64,000 nt of DNA, taken from NCBI RefSeq assembly GCF_002797555.1, contig NZ_PGFA01000001.1, positions 3,100,001 to 3,164,000 on the forward strand. The letters are read 5' to 3'. Position 1 is the first letter of the stretch. Each line of letters opens with the position of its first letter. Under the pieces are notes generated by a model. That model was not told the DNA's origin. It worked only from the letters and a program-made list of their open reading frames with translations, and made no database searches. This document shows positions 24,815 to 34,017 of the stretch, piece by piece. This DNA comes from Hymenobacter chitinivorans DSM 11115. Its GTDB lineage: Bacteria; Bacteroidota; Bacteroidia; Cytophagales; Hymenobacteraceae. The position numbers and the translations under genes were made by a program.

Positions 24815-27379
24815 TTAGAAACGGGCCTGCAATTTAGCAAAGTAAAACCGACCGTTCGCGCCCATCTGCACCGGGTCCCAGGCGCCGCCGGTTTCGGTGA
24901 GCTGCGGATCAAACAGCGTGGGGTAGCGGTTAAACAGGTTGGTGCTGCCCACCGCCAGCTGGATATGGTCGCTGAGCGAGTAGCTCAGGGTAAGGTCGGT
25001 GGTGATGCGCTTCTGGTAGTTCATCGGGTCGCCGTTCCAGTCGATGAGCGTGACTTTGTCGAAGCGCACGAAGCGCAGCAGGGCGCCCCACTTGCTGACT
25101 TTGTAGTCGAAGGTCAGGTTGATTTTGGACGGCGGAGCCGAGGCTTTCACGAAGGCCTGCTCCCGGGGCCCGAAAAACTCCTCTTCCCGGCCCGTAAGGC
25201 GGCCCGAGGTCTGCACCCGGTCAATTTTGAGTTCGTTGAAGTTGGCAGCCAGGGTCGAGTTCAGACGGCCCCCGGCGCCCAGCGTAGCCGTGTGGTTCAG
25301 CACCACGTCCAGGCCCAGGGAGCGGGTATCGGCGGCGTTGGCGAAGAACTGGGCCTGCCCCACGCGCAAAGCCTCCAGGTCGGGGCCAATGACGGGGTCG
25401 TCGGAGGAGAACTGGCTGGTGAGCACCACCCGGTCCTTGACCTTGATGTAGTAGCCGTCCAGGGTCAGGCTGAGTGAGGAGCCAATGCGGCTGGTCAGGC
25501 CCACGTTGGCGCTGTTGGAAGTTTCCTGCTTCAGGCTCGGAATGCCCAGCTTCTGGGTTACGGCGCTGTTGTTGCGGGCCAGCAGCACTTCCACCGGCTC
25601 GCCACCGATGAAATTGGTGAAGGTGGAGTTGAAGTTGATCTGAGCCAACGACGGGGCCCGGAAGCCGGTGCTGTAGGTGCCGCGCAAGGTCAGAAACTCA
25701 GTCAGGTTGTAGCGGGTCGAGGCTTTGTAGTTGAGCGTGCTACCGAAGTCGGTGTAGTTCTCGAAGCGCAGGGCGGCAGCCAGCAGCCACTGAGGGGTAA
25801 TACTCAGCTCAGCATCCACGTAGGCCCCGAAATTGTCGCGCTGGGCCTTGATTTCGTCCTTAGACTGGAAGCCCGGGAAGCCCTGGGAACCGGGAGCCGC
25901 CTCGGGGTTTACCGAAAACGTGTCCCAGGAAGCCCGCTCCCCGGCAAAGAGCGAATACCACTCGCGGCGCCACTCGGCCCCGGCTGCCAGGTTGAGGCCC
26001 TGGAGCACGGTCTTGTAGTTGCGCGTCAGTCCCAGACTCACCACGTCCTGCTGCAGCTGGAAGCCGCCGGCGTCGAAGGTGGTGGGCGAAGTCGCGCCCA
26101 GGGTGGCATTCAGGGAGTTTTCCACCCCGTATTCGAAGCGGTTGGAGCCAAAGTTATTGCTCAAATCCAGTTCCCAGCCCGCGGTGCCGAGCAGGGTTTT
26201 CACGCCTACTACTGCCGAGGCGTCCCAGATGTCGCTGGTAATGACGGGGTCAAAGCCGTTGGGGTAAATGGCGGGCACATTTCGGTCGTCGTCGGCAAAG
26301 CGGGTCCAGGCGTAGGCGTCGCCCCGACGCTTGTTGGCCCCACCAAACACGTAGATGTGGGCCCGGTCGCTGAGAGCAAACTTGGAGTTGAGATAGGCCG
26401 AGACGTTCGACACTTTCGGGTCGCCGTACTCGCGGCGGGCCAGGCCGTCGGGAGCCGGCACGGCGGCGCGCTGGGTGTGCTGGCGCTGGTTGAAATCGAG
26501 CGTGGCGTTGACAAAGCTGCCGCCCTGACCCAGCCCAATACCGTAGTTGAGGTTAGCGTTGAAGTTGCCGCCGTCGAATTTCTGGTCGTCGCGGCGGTAT
26601 TTGGCGTCGTAGGCCCCGTAGTTTACGTTGGCCGTCAACTCATCCACCGAGCTTTTGAGCACGATATTGATGACGCCGGCAATGGCATCGGAGCCGTACT
26701 GGGCGGCGGCCCCGTCGCGCAGAATCTCGATTCGCTCGATGCTGGCGGCCGGAATGACGTTCAAATCGGTGCCGGTGTTGCCGCGCCCGCGCGAGCCAAA
26801 CAGGTTTACCAGGGCCGACTGGTGCTGGCGCTTGCCGTTGACGAGCACCAGGGTCTGGTCGGGGCCCAGGCCGCGCAACGAGGCCGGGTCCACGTGGTCG
26901 GCCCCGTCGGAGCCGGTCTGGCGGTTGGAGTTGAAGGACGGGGCCACGAATTGCAGCAGCTGGTTCACATCGAGCTGGCCGGTTTTAGTCGTCACCTCCC
27001 GCAAATCGATGATGTCGACTGGCGAAGGCGAGTCGGTTACCGAGCGGTTTTGGCTGCGGGAGCCCACCACCTGCACCGTGCCCAGGCTGGTGGTAGCCTC
27101 GGCCAGGCTCACGCTGATTTCCCCGCTGCCGGCCGTTACTTCCTGGGAGGTAAACCCGATGGAGCTAATGAGCAAGCGCGGGCTGCTGGCGCGCGACGAA
27201 AGCGTGAAACGGCCCGCATTATCGGTGGCCGTGCCGTTGTTGGTTCCCTTTTCGACCACCGTGGCCCCGATGATGGGCCGACCCGCGGCATCCTTTACCA
27301 CCCCACTCAGCGTCTGACTTTGCCCCCAGGCCGTGGCACTGGTCAGGCACATGGCTACTGCAACTACATTCTTGCGCAT
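24815..27379 (-). CDS. TonB-dependent receptor
   Basis: An 854-residue outer-membrane receptor starting at the ATG at 27379, which gives a clean signal peptide (MRKNVVAVAMCL... ending AWGQ). Residues about 22-105 form a carboxypeptidase-regulatory-like domain (GVVKDAAGRPIIGATVVE), about 115-235 the plug (DSPSPVDIIDLREV, RGLGPDQTLVLVNGKRQH, GAAAQYGSDAIAGVINIVLK), and the rest the 22-stranded barrel ending in the aromatic ...KLQARF. The plug's QTLVLVNGKRQH form is like receptors near siderophore or organic-substrate uptake genes, but the ligand is unknown; no SusD or periplasmic partner is adjacent. Confidence 0.95.
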   Translation of the reverse strand: MRKNVVAVAMCLTSATAWGQSQTLSGVVKDAAGRPIIGATVVEKGTNNGTATDNAGRFTLSSRASSPRLLISSIGFTSQEVTAGSGEISVSLAEATTSLGTVQVVGSRSQNRSVTDSPSPVDIIDLREVTTKTGQLDVNQLLQFVAPSFNSNRQTGSDGADHVDPASLRGLGPDQTLVLVNGKRQHQSALVNLFGSRGRGNTGTDLNVIPAASIERIEILRDGAAAQYGSDAIAGVINIVLKSSVDELTANVNYGAYDAKYRRDDQKFDGGNFNANLNYGIGLGQGGSFVNATLDFNQRQHTQRAAVPAPDGLARREYGDPKVSNVSAYLNSKFALSDRAHIYVFGGANKRRGDAYAWTRFADDDRNVPAIYPNGFDPVITSDIWDASAVVGVKTLLGTAGWELDLSNNFGSNRFEYGVENSLNATLGATSPTTFDAGGFQLQQDVVSLGLTRNYKTVLQGLNLAAGAEWRREWYSLFAGERASWDTFSVNPEAAPGSQGFPGFQSKDEIKAQRDNFGAYVDAELSITPQWLLAAALRFENYTDFGSTLNYKASTRYNLTEFLTLRGTYSTGFRAPSLAQINFNSTFTNFIGGEPVEVLLARNNSAVTQKLGIPSLKQETSNSANVGLTSRIGSSLSLTLDGYYIKVKDRVVLTSQFSSDDPVIGPDLEALRVGQAQFFANAADTRSLGLDVVLNHTATLGAGGRLNSTLAANFNELKIDRVQTSGRLTGREEEFFGPREQAFVKASAPPSKINLTFDYKVSKWGALLRFVRFDKVTLIDWNGDPMNYQKRITTDLTLSYSLSDHIQLAVGSTNLFNRYPTLFDPQLTETGGAWDPVQMGANGRFYFAKLQARF

Positions 27380-27472
27380 ACTCCGATTACACTGGTGAAT
27401 ACTGCGGGACCGTGGCAAAAACAGCCCCTAGCGGCAAGTATAGGCTTTTTACAATGAAGTAGGCTGGTCAAT

Positions 27473-27503
27473 AAAAAAACCAGCCGGTTAGGGCTGGTTT
27501 TTT
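27473..27503 (-). terminator. Intrinsic terminator after the pdhC gene
   Basis: The stem AAAAAACCAGCC / GGCTGGTTTTTT with a six-base loop, 32 bp beyond the stop codon of the minus-strand E2 gene. Confidence 0.9.
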
Positions 27504-27534
27504 GGGGATTGGTAAGAAAGCAAGCTTCCCGTTA

Positions 27535-29301
27535 TCAGATCAGCATTTTCATAGGATCTTCCAACAGAGCCTTCAGCGTCTGCAGGAAAGCCGCGCCCGT
27601 CGCGCCGTCCACCACGCGGTGGTCGCACGACAGGGTTACTTTCATCACGTTGCCGATGGCCAGAGCCCCGTCTTTTACCACGGCCGTCTGCTTGATGCCG
27701 CCCACGGCCAGGATGCAGGCATCCGGGGGGTTGATGATGGCCGTGAATTCCTCGATGCCGAACATGCCCAGGTTGGAGATGGTGAAGGTGCTGCCCTCCC
27801 ACTCGGCGGGCTGTAGCTTCTTGCTCTTGGCTTTGCCGGCCAGCTCTTTCACCTCAGTGGCAATAGTAGCCAGGCCTTTGCCGTCGGCGTTGCGCACCAC
27901 GGGCACCAGCAGGCCTTCGTCCACGGCCACGGCCACGCCAATGTTGACCACCTTGTTCTGGCGGATTTTGTCGCCGAGCCAGGAGGAGTTGACGGCCGGG
28001 TGCTGCTTCAGGGCTACGGCGGCAGCTTTGATAACCAGGTCGTTGAAGCTGAGCTTCACCGGCGACAGGGTATTGAGCTGGGTGCGCACCTCCATGGCCC
28101 GGTCCATCAGGATTTCCATCGTCAGATAGAAATGCGGGGCCGTAAACAGGCTTTCCGAAAGGCGGCGGGCAATAACCTTGCGCATCTGCGACACGGGCGT
28201 GTCGACGTAGGTGCCGTCGGCTGGTTGTTGATTGTTAGTTGTTGGTTGTTGGGCGGCTGGCGCAGTAGCTTGCGGAGCAGCGGCCGCGGGAGCCGGAGCA
28301 GCCTGGGGCGCGGCAGCCGGAGCAGCGGCGGGCTGAGCAGCCGGGGCGGTGCCGGGCTGGGCGCTTTCCAGGTCGCGCGACACGATACGGCCGTTTTCGC
28401 CCGAGCCTTTGATGGTGTTCAGGTCGATGCCTTTCTCGCGGGCAATGCTCTTGGCCAGCGGGGAGGCAAACAGGCGGCCACCGGTGGTAGTAGCGGCCTG
28501 GGGTGCAGCAGCGGCAGCCACCGGCGCCGCCGCCGGGACCGAAGCCACTGGAGCAGCAGCGGGAGCAGCCTCAGCGGCAGCCGGAGCCGGAGCGGCCGCG
28601 CCACCCGACTGCCCGCCGAGCAGGCTCTGAATGTCGGCGCCTTCCTCGCCAATGATGGCCAGGATGCCATCCACGGCTACGGCTTCGCCTTCTTTGGGAC
28701 CAATGTAGAGCAGCGTACCATCGTCGTAGTTTTCCAGCTCCATCGTCGCCTTATCGGTTTCGACTTCGGCCAGCACGTCGCCGGACTTCACTTTGTCGCC
28801 AACTTTTTTCTGCCAGGAGGCAATGGTGCCTTCCGTCATCGTGTCGCTCATCTTGGGCATCCGGATGACGGTGGCTTTTTTACCGTTGCCGGCCGGGGCC
28901 GAGGCAGCCGGAGCAGCCGCTACCGGGGCCGGCGCGGGTGCCGCAGCGGGCGCAGGAGCCGGAGCCGCCACTGGAGCGGGAGCAGGCTCTGCGGCGGGGG
29001 CCGGAGCGGCCGCCGGGGCGCTGCCACCCTGAATCTGGCTCAGCAGGCCGGAAATATCTTCACCTTCCTTGCCGACAATGGCCAACACGCCATCGACGGG
29101 CACGGACTCGGTTTCTTTGGGACCAATGTAGAGCAGGGTGCCGTCTTCGTAGTTTTCCAGCTCCATCGTGGCCTTGTCGGTTTCTACTTCGGCCAGGATA
29201 TCCCCGGATTTGACTTTATCACCCACCTTTTTGAGCCACGCCGCAATGACCCCTTCGGTCATGGTGTCGCTCATTTTGGGCATTTTTATGATTTCGGCCA
29301 T
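27535..29301 (-). CDS. Pyruvate dehydrogenase E2 (dihydrolipoamide acetyltransferase)
   Basis: A 588-residue E2 core subunit that transfers acetyl groups to CoA. It carries two lipoyl domains, each with the lipoylated lysine in ETDKATMELEN (about K43 and K181), joined by Ala/Pro-rich linkers; then a peripheral-subunit-binding domain (ASPLAKSIAREKGIDLNTIKGSG, about 280-315) and the catalytic domain (about 360-588) with the H-x-x-x-D-G motif in CDHRVVDGATGA. The KMSDTMTEG opening is typical of pyruvate rather than oxoglutarate E2. E1 and E3 genes are not adjacent. A linker around residue 355 (QQPTTNNQQP) uses AT-richer CAA/ACA codons unlike the rest. Confidence 0.96.
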   Translation of the reverse strand: MAEIIKMPKMSDTMTEGVIAAWLKKVGDKVKSGDILAEVETDKATMELENYEDGTLLYIGPKETESVPVDGVLAIVGKEGEDISGLLSQIQGGSAPAAAPAPAAEPAPAPVAAPAPAPAAAPAPAPVAAAPAASAPAGNGKKATVIRMPKMSDTMTEGTIASWQKKVGDKVKSGDVLAEVETDKATMELENYDDGTLLYIGPKEGEAVAVDGILAIIGEEGADIQSLLGGQSGGAAAPAPAAAEAAPAAAPVASVPAAAPVAAAAAPQAATTTGGRLFASPLAKSIAREKGIDLNTIKGSGENGRIVSRDLESAQPGTAPAAQPAAAPAAAPQAAPAPAAAAPQATAPAAQQPTTNNQQPADGTYVDTPVSQMRKVIARRLSESLFTAPHFYLTMEILMDRAMEVRTQLNTLSPVKLSFNDLVIKAAAVALKQHPAVNSSWLGDKIRQNKVVNIGVAVAVDEGLLVPVVRNADGKGLATIATEVKELAGKAKSKKLQPAEWEGSTFTISNLGMFGIEEFTAIINPPDACILAVGGIKQTAVVKDGALAIGNVMKVTLSCDHRVVDGATGAAFLQTLKALLEDPMKMLI

Positions 29302-29329
29302 CTGCGTCTTCGAGTGTGTTGTGTAGGGT

Positions 29330-29360
29330 CAAAATTAGCCCGAAAATCTTCGGGTGCAAA
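29330..29360 (-). promoter_or_regulatory. Consensus promoter of the E2 gene with palindrome in the spacer
   Basis: On the minus strand: TTTG (29360-29357), 19 bp, then TAATTTTG (29337-29330), a full consensus match. The spacer contains CCCGAA-N4-TTCGGG (29339-29354), an inverted repeat placed exactly between the two promoter elements and a candidate operator. The leader would be about 22 nt. Confidence 0.75.
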
Positions 29361-29511
29361 CAATAACGTAGGGTTCGGCTGCTGAGGCCCAACAGCGAAT
29401 TTTCGCCCTCTTAGCAGCCAACCGCAGTATTGGCATATTGCTATTTGCCGGTCAGGCGGGCCCGTCGCGCTTTAGGAGCTTTTAACCCAACGACTTCCGC
29501 CCGGCGGCCTC

Positions 29512-30138
29512 CTAGCTGAGGCAGTTCTGCAGGTGGGTCACATCCAGAAAGCTGCTCACCGAAAACAGGCTGCCCGTGTAGTGCAGCTTGTAAAGGCACA
29601 GGTTGCGGTGCTCGAAGCTGTCCATGGCACTGAGCGGGTAGTGGAGCAGCTGGCAGAGCAGCACCCGCATGGCCCGGCCGTGCATGCACACCAGTACGGT
29701 TTCCTCCTCGGGCCGGCTGCGCAGCAGCTCAATAAAGGGCCGCTGCCGGGCCGCTACCTCGTCCGGACTCTCGCCGCCGAGCAGGCGGGCGTGGGTTTCG
29801 CCCCGCTTCCACTGCTGCAGCACGCCGTTGTATTCCTCGTCTTCCTCGGGCGTGATGCGCATGCCTTCGCGCACGCCCCAGCTAATCTCGTTCAGGCCCG
29901 CGTGTTCTTCGTGGGGCAAACCCAGGTCCAGAAAGCCCTGCACCGACTGGTGAGTACGCTTCAGGGTAGAGGTATACACCTTATCGAAGGGCAGGTGCTG
30001 ATAGGCTGCGAAGAAGTGGGCCGCCTGCCGGTGGCCGGCCGCGTTCAGGTCCGAATCGACGCCCGAGCCCTGCACGATGCCGGCCACGTTGAAGTCGGTC
30101 TGCCCGTGTCGGATGAGGTATATTTTTTTGACGCTCAC
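29512..30138 (-). CDS. Histidine phosphatase family protein
   Basis: A 208-residue member of the phosphoglycerate-mutase-like histidine phosphatases. The phosphohistidine motif LIRHGQTDFN opens the protein, the second conserved region is STLKRTHQSVQGF, and the second histidine is in VLVCMHGRAMRVLL. The GTG at 30138 is chosen because the catalytic RHG then lies about eight residues from the start; the longer frame adds no family sequence. Substrate is unknown; some relatives act on cobalamin or sugar phosphates. It is divergent from the menaquinone operon, with about 77 bp between the start codons. Confidence 0.92.
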   Translation of the reverse strand: MSVKKIYLIRHGQTDFNVAGIVQGSGVDSDLNAAGHRQAAHFFAAYQHLPFDKVYTSTLKRTHQSVQGFLDLGLPHEEHAGLNEISWGVREGMRITPEEDEEYNGVLQQWKRGETHARLLGGESPDEVAARQRPFIELLRSRPEEETVLVCMHGRAMRVLLCQLLHYPLSAMDSFEHRNLCLYKLHYTGSLFSVSSFLDVTHLQNCLS

Positions 30139-30215
30139 TTTCCCGCTAGCTTTGTTGTTTGGCCCCGAAAGTACTGCTTTTGGGCCCTGAATCCGTTTAA
30201 TTCCGCACTTACCGC

Positions 30216-30659
30216 ATGGCACATCCTACCGCCGACCTGGCCCAGCTCAACGCTTGGTGCCGCAATACGCTGGGCGAACACCTTGGTATTGAAATAACTG
30301 AAGTCGGCGACCAGCTGCTGGTGGGCCGCATGCCTGTCGACCGCCGCACGCACCAGCCCATGGGCCTGCTGCACGGCGGGGCCTCGGTAGCCCTGGCCGA
30401 AACGCTGGGCAGCATTGGGGCCGCCCTGCAGGTGGATGTACGCAAAAAAGCCTGCGTAGGGCTGGAAATCAACGCGAATCATATTAAGGGCGTGCACTCG
30501 GGTTGGGTGGTAGGCCGGGCCACGGCTCTGCACGTGGGCCGCAGCACCCAGGTCTGGGAAATCCGCATTACCCACGAGGAAACCGGCGTGCTGGTCTGCA
30601 TCAGCCGCATCACGATGGCCGTAATTGACTTGCCGGCCAGCGCCGAGCCCAAAGCATGA
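30216..30659 (+). CDS. menI: Hotdog-fold thioesterase, probable 1,4-dihydroxy-2-naphthoyl-CoA hydrolase
   Basis: A 147-residue PaaI/MenI-type hotdog thioesterase. The active-site region is Q-P-M-G-L-L-H-G-G-A-S-V-A-L-A-E-T (about residues 47-63), where the Glu is the likely catalytic residue, followed by GLEINANHIKGV. MenI releases 1,4-dihydroxy-2-naphthoate from its CoA ester. The assignment to that step rests on position: its stop codon overlaps the start of menF by ATGA, and menD and menB follow. The name is thus less certain than the fold. Confidence 0.85.
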   Translation: MAHPTADLAQLNAWCRNTLGEHLGIEITEVGDQLLVGRMPVDRRTHQPMGLLHGGASVALAETLGSIGAALQVDVRKKACVGLEINANHIKGVHSGWVVGRATALHVGRSTQVWEIRITHEETGVLVCISRITMAVIDLPASAEPKA

Positions 30660-31888
30660 GTCGGGCGCAGCCGCAGGTGGCAGCCTGGCCGGGCCCGGTG
30701 CCCGCCCCGCCGGAGCAGCTGCGGCAGCTGCTCACCTTTGCGTTGCGCCAGCAGTTGCCGGTAGCGGCCTGGCGGCTGCCCGGCACCGAGCACGTGCAGC
30801 TGTGTTTGAGCCTCTCGGCCGACGCGGCCCTGACGGGTTTGCCCCCGGCTCTGACGGCCGAGGCCCCGGCGGGCTTCGCCTTCTTCCCCTTCCGCGACTC
30901 GGACCACAACCCGGCCCTGTTTCTGCCGGCCCACGTGTACTGGCACGCCGAAGCTCCCGACCAGCTCCACCTCGACCCCGCCGACAGCGGAGCCAGCCAG
31001 CTGCTGGCGTTTCTGGCCACCGAGCACACCGACGACCTGACCCCTCTGCCCTGGCACCAGAGCACCCAGCCGGTGCCGCACACGGCCAGCCAGCAGGAAT
31101 ATTACGAGCTGGTCGAAACCGGCGTGGACGCCATTAAAAGCGGGCAGGTGGTGAAAGTGGTGTCGTCGCGGGCGGCACGGCGGCCTCTGCCGGCAGGTTT
31201 CGACGCGCTGCGGGCCTTTGGCGAGCTGTGCTCCCGCTACCCGCGGGCCTTTGTATCGGTGGTGAGTGCGCCGGGCGCGGGCACCTGGCTGGGCGCCACC
31301 CCGGAAGTGCTGGTGGAAGTAGATGAGCAGGGCGTGTTCCGGACTATGGCCCTGGCCGGCACCCAGGCGTTGGCCCCGGGGGCCCTGCCCCACCATGCCA
31401 TCTGGCGGCAAAAGGAAATCGAGGAGCAGGCCCTGGTGGCGCGCTACATCGTGAGCTGTTTTAAGCAGCTGCGCCTGCGCGAATACGAGGAAACGGGCCC
31501 CCGCACGGTGGTGGCGGGCCAACTGCTGCACCTGCGCACCGACTTTGCCGTGAACCTGCACCAGGTACCCTTCCCCACCCTGGGCACTGACATGCTGCGC
31601 CTGCTCCACCCCACCTCGGCCGTGGGCGGCATGCCCAAACAGGCGGCCCTGCACTTTCTGCAGCAGCACGAAGGCTACGACCGGGCCTACTACAGCGGTT
31701 TTCTGGGCCCCGTGAACCTACCCCAGGCTGGCGTTTCGCGCTTATTCGTGAACTTGCGCTGCCTGCAACTTCGCCCCCACGAAGCCGTTCTGTACGCGGG
31801 CACCGGCCTCACCGTCGACTCCGACCCCGAGCGCGAGTGGCAGGAAACGGAAATGAAACTAAGCACGATTGGCGCCATCTTACGGTGA
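30656..31888 (+). CDS. menF: Isochorismate synthase
   Basis: A 410-residue chorismate-utilising enzyme making isochorismate, the first step towards menaquinone. The C-terminal chorismate-binding domain (about residues 140-405) shows KVVSSRAARRPL, the conserved FVSVVSAPGAGTWLGATPEVL, ALAGTQ, HHAIWRQKEIEEQALVARYI, and PTSAVGGMPKQAAL...YYSGFLGP. It overlaps the thioesterase gene by four bases. Its stop is followed by a GTGAATGAGTGA-type inverted repeat before menD. Confidence 0.95.
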   Translation: MSRAQPQVAAWPGPVPAPPEQLRQLLTFALRQQLPVAAWRLPGTEHVQLCLSLSADAALTGLPPALTAEAPAGFAFFPFRDSDHNPALFLPAHVYWHAEAPDQLHLDPADSGASQLLAFLATEHTDDLTPLPWHQSTQPVPHTASQQEYYELVETGVDAIKSGQVVKVVSSRAARRPLPAGFDALRAFGELCSRYPRAFVSVVSAPGAGTWLGATPEVLVEVDEQGVFRTMALAGTQALAPGALPHHAIWRQKEIEEQALVARYIVSCFKQLRLREYEETGPRTVVAGQLLHLRTDFAVNLHQVPFPTLGTDMLRLLHPTSAVGGMPKQAALHFLQQHEGYDRAYYSGFLGPVNLPQAGVSRLFVNLRCLQLRPHEAVLYAGTGLTVDSDPEREWQETEMKLSTIGAILR

Positions 31889-31900
31889 ATGAGTGACGTG

Positions 31901-31987
31901 GTGAATGAGTGAGTCGTCGTTCCATTGGCGCCAATATGCGCAGAACAACTGCTTCTCCTTACCTATTTCACAACTTCACTCATTCAC
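31901..31987. repeat. GTGAATGAGTGA inverted repeat between menF and menD
   Basis: GTGAATGAGTGA (31901-31912) is the exact reverse complement of TCACTCATTCAC (31976-31987), and a further direct copy begins at 31885 across the menF stop. It ends 10 bp before the menD start, so it fills the entire intergenic gap and could affect expression of menD relative to menF. Confidence 0.75.
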
Positions 31988-31997
31988 AACTTCCCCG

Positions 31998-33893
31998 ATG
32001 CAGGCTGTTTATAATATTGCGGAAATCTGCGCGCAGATGGGCATTACCGACGTGGTGTTGTCGCCGGGCTCCCGGTGCGCCCCCCTGACGATTTCCTTTG
32101 CCCGCCACCCCCGCATCCAGGTGCGCACCGTGCCCGACGAGCGGGCCGCGGCCTTTATCGGGCTGGGCCTGGCCCAGAGTCAGCGGCGGGCCGTGGCCCT
32201 GGTGTGCACCTCGGGCACGGCGGGCCTCAACTATGCCCCGGCCGTGGCCGAAGCTTATTTTCAGCAGATTCCGCTGGTGGTATTTACCGCCGACCGGCCC
32301 CCGGAGTGGATAGACCAGCTCGACGGCCAGACCATCCGGCAAACCGACCTCTACGGGGCCCACGCCAAGGGCACGTTCACGTTTCCGGCCGACACCTCGC
32401 ATCCCGACGCCAAATGGCACTCGGCCCGGATTGTATCCGAAGCCATTAACCTGGCCCAGCAGTTTCCGGCCGGGCCCGTGCAGGTAAACGTGCCACTGCG
32501 GGAGCCTTTTTACCCCAAAGCCGGCGAGGAGCTGGTTTTTGAAACAGTGCGCGTGATTCAGGAAACGGGCAGCCAGCCTATGCTGTTGGGGCCCGAACTG
32601 GTAGCCCTGCGCCACGCCCTGCGCCAAACGCCCCGGGTGCTGGTCGTGGCCGGGCAGCACCACCACACCGACGCCCTGCTGCTGGCCCTGCGTCAATTTA
32701 CGGCCGCCTACCAGATTCCGGTCGTGGGCGACGTTATTGCCAACCTACACCAGCCCGTGGGGGCCAACTACGACCTGCGCACGGCCCCCCTGAGCAAGCA
32801 GGACGTGTTTATGGCCGTGCCCGAGCGGGGTCTGAAGGAAGCTCTGCGGCCCGATCTGCTCATTACTTTCGGCCAGTCCTTAATTTCCAAGGCCCTGAAG
32901 CTCTACCTGCGCGACTCCCAGCCCACCCAGCACTGGCACGTGCAGGAAGCCGGTCCCGTGGCCGACACGTTCAAGTCTCTGACCCGCATTATCCGCCTGG
33001 AGCCAACCTCGTTTTTTGAGCTGCTGGTAGCCACCGACTATTCCCTGTTTGGTGGTCTGACCTCGGCCGAGGATACGGCCGCGGCGAAAGGAATTGGTAC
33101 CACGGATAATATAAAAAGCCCTGAGCGTGCTGCTGGTTCGACTCCTAGCGTGCCCCCGCCGCGGCTGACCTGGCCGACCAGCGGCTGGGCCCTGACGGAA
33201 AAAGACGCGGCGGCCAAAGCCGCTTACCTGACGCCCTGGTACAAAGCCGAAAGCTGGGCTAAGGAGTTTTTGGCCGAGTTTCTGGCCCGGCCCGACCAGC
33301 CCTTCAACGAATTCACGGCCTTTCACCACGCCCTGCGCCACCTCACCGACGGCACGGCTCTGCACCTGGCCAACAGCATGGCCGTACGCTACGCCAACAT
33401 TCTGGGCTTGCCGGGAAACCGTCGCGTGGAGGTATTCGCCAACCGTGGCACCAGCGGCATCGACGGCTGCACCAGCACGGCGGTGGGCGCGGCCCTGGCC
33501 CAGCCCGACCGGCCCGTGGTGCTGCTGACTGGCGACGTGGCCTTTTTCTACGACCGCAACGCCTTCTGGCAGAATTACCCCACCCCCAACCTGCGCGTGA
33601 TTCTGTTTAACAACCACGCCGGGGGCATTTTCCGCCTTATTGATGGGCCACGGCAGCAGCCCGAGCTGGAGGAATTCTTCGAAACCCACCAGCCCCTGAC
33701 GGCCGAAAATACCTGCCGCGACTTTGGGCTGCGTTATTTCACGGCCAGCACCTTTGCCGAGCTGAAGTTGGCGCTATCCGCTTTCTTTGCACCCGTAAGC
33801 GGCGCGGCGCTGCTGGAAATCACCACCGACAGCGCTACCAACGCCGCTTTCTTCGAAGAATACCGCAAAGCAGTCCGCACTTCCTTCTCTTGA
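31998..33893 (+). CDS. menD: SEPHCHC synthase
   Basis: A 631-residue thiamine-diphosphate enzyme joining isochorismate and oxoglutarate. The start at 31998 gives the canonical N-terminus AVYNIAEICAQMGITDVVLSPGSRCAPLT. The catalytic Glu region (RTVPDERAAAFIGLGLAQ) and the C-terminal ThDP/Mg site (LLTGDVAFFYDRNAF...NNHAGGIFRLI) are present. The linker between the middle and C-terminal domains (about residues 350-405) is unusually long and low in complexity. It is part of the menI-menF-menD-menB unit. Confidence 0.95.
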   Translation: MQAVYNIAEICAQMGITDVVLSPGSRCAPLTISFARHPRIQVRTVPDERAAAFIGLGLAQSQRRAVALVCTSGTAGLNYAPAVAEAYFQQIPLVVFTADRPPEWIDQLDGQTIRQTDLYGAHAKGTFTFPADTSHPDAKWHSARIVSEAINLAQQFPAGPVQVNVPLREPFYPKAGEELVFETVRVIQETGSQPMLLGPELVALRHALRQTPRVLVVAGQHHHTDALLLALRQFTAAYQIPVVGDVIANLHQPVGANYDLRTAPLSKQDVFMAVPERGLKEALRPDLLITFGQSLISKALKLYLRDSQPTQHWHVQEAGPVADTFKSLTRIIRLEPTSFFELLVATDYSLFGGLTSAEDTAAAKGIGTTDNIKSPERAAGSTPSVPPPRLTWPTSGWALTEKDAAAKAAYLTPWYKAESWAKEFLAEFLARPDQPFNEFTAFHHALRHLTDGTALHLANSMAVRYANILGLPGNRRVEVFANRGTSGIDGCTSTAVGAALAQPDRPVVLLTGDVAFFYDRNAFWQNYPTPNLRVILFNNHAGGIFRLIDGPRQQPELEEFFETHQPLTAENTCRDFGLRYFTASTFAELKLALSAFFAPVSGAALLEITTDSATNAAFFEEYRKAVRTSFS

Positions 33894-34017
33894 ATAGCTC
33901 TGCCGGCCGCCGCGAAAACCTCTGCTTCCTCCCCGGGTTAATTTCGTAACAACGACATTTCCCGCCGAGGGCCGCTGAGGTAAACGCTGTGGCCCCCGGA
34001 GAAAAATCTGACCAACT

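Noticed and set aside
33080..33170. Terminator-like ATATAAAAAGCCCT inside the menD linker, similar to the terminator at 50386
   Set aside because: No matching right-hand stem is present and the frame continues through it; probably a chance similarity in a low-complexity linker.
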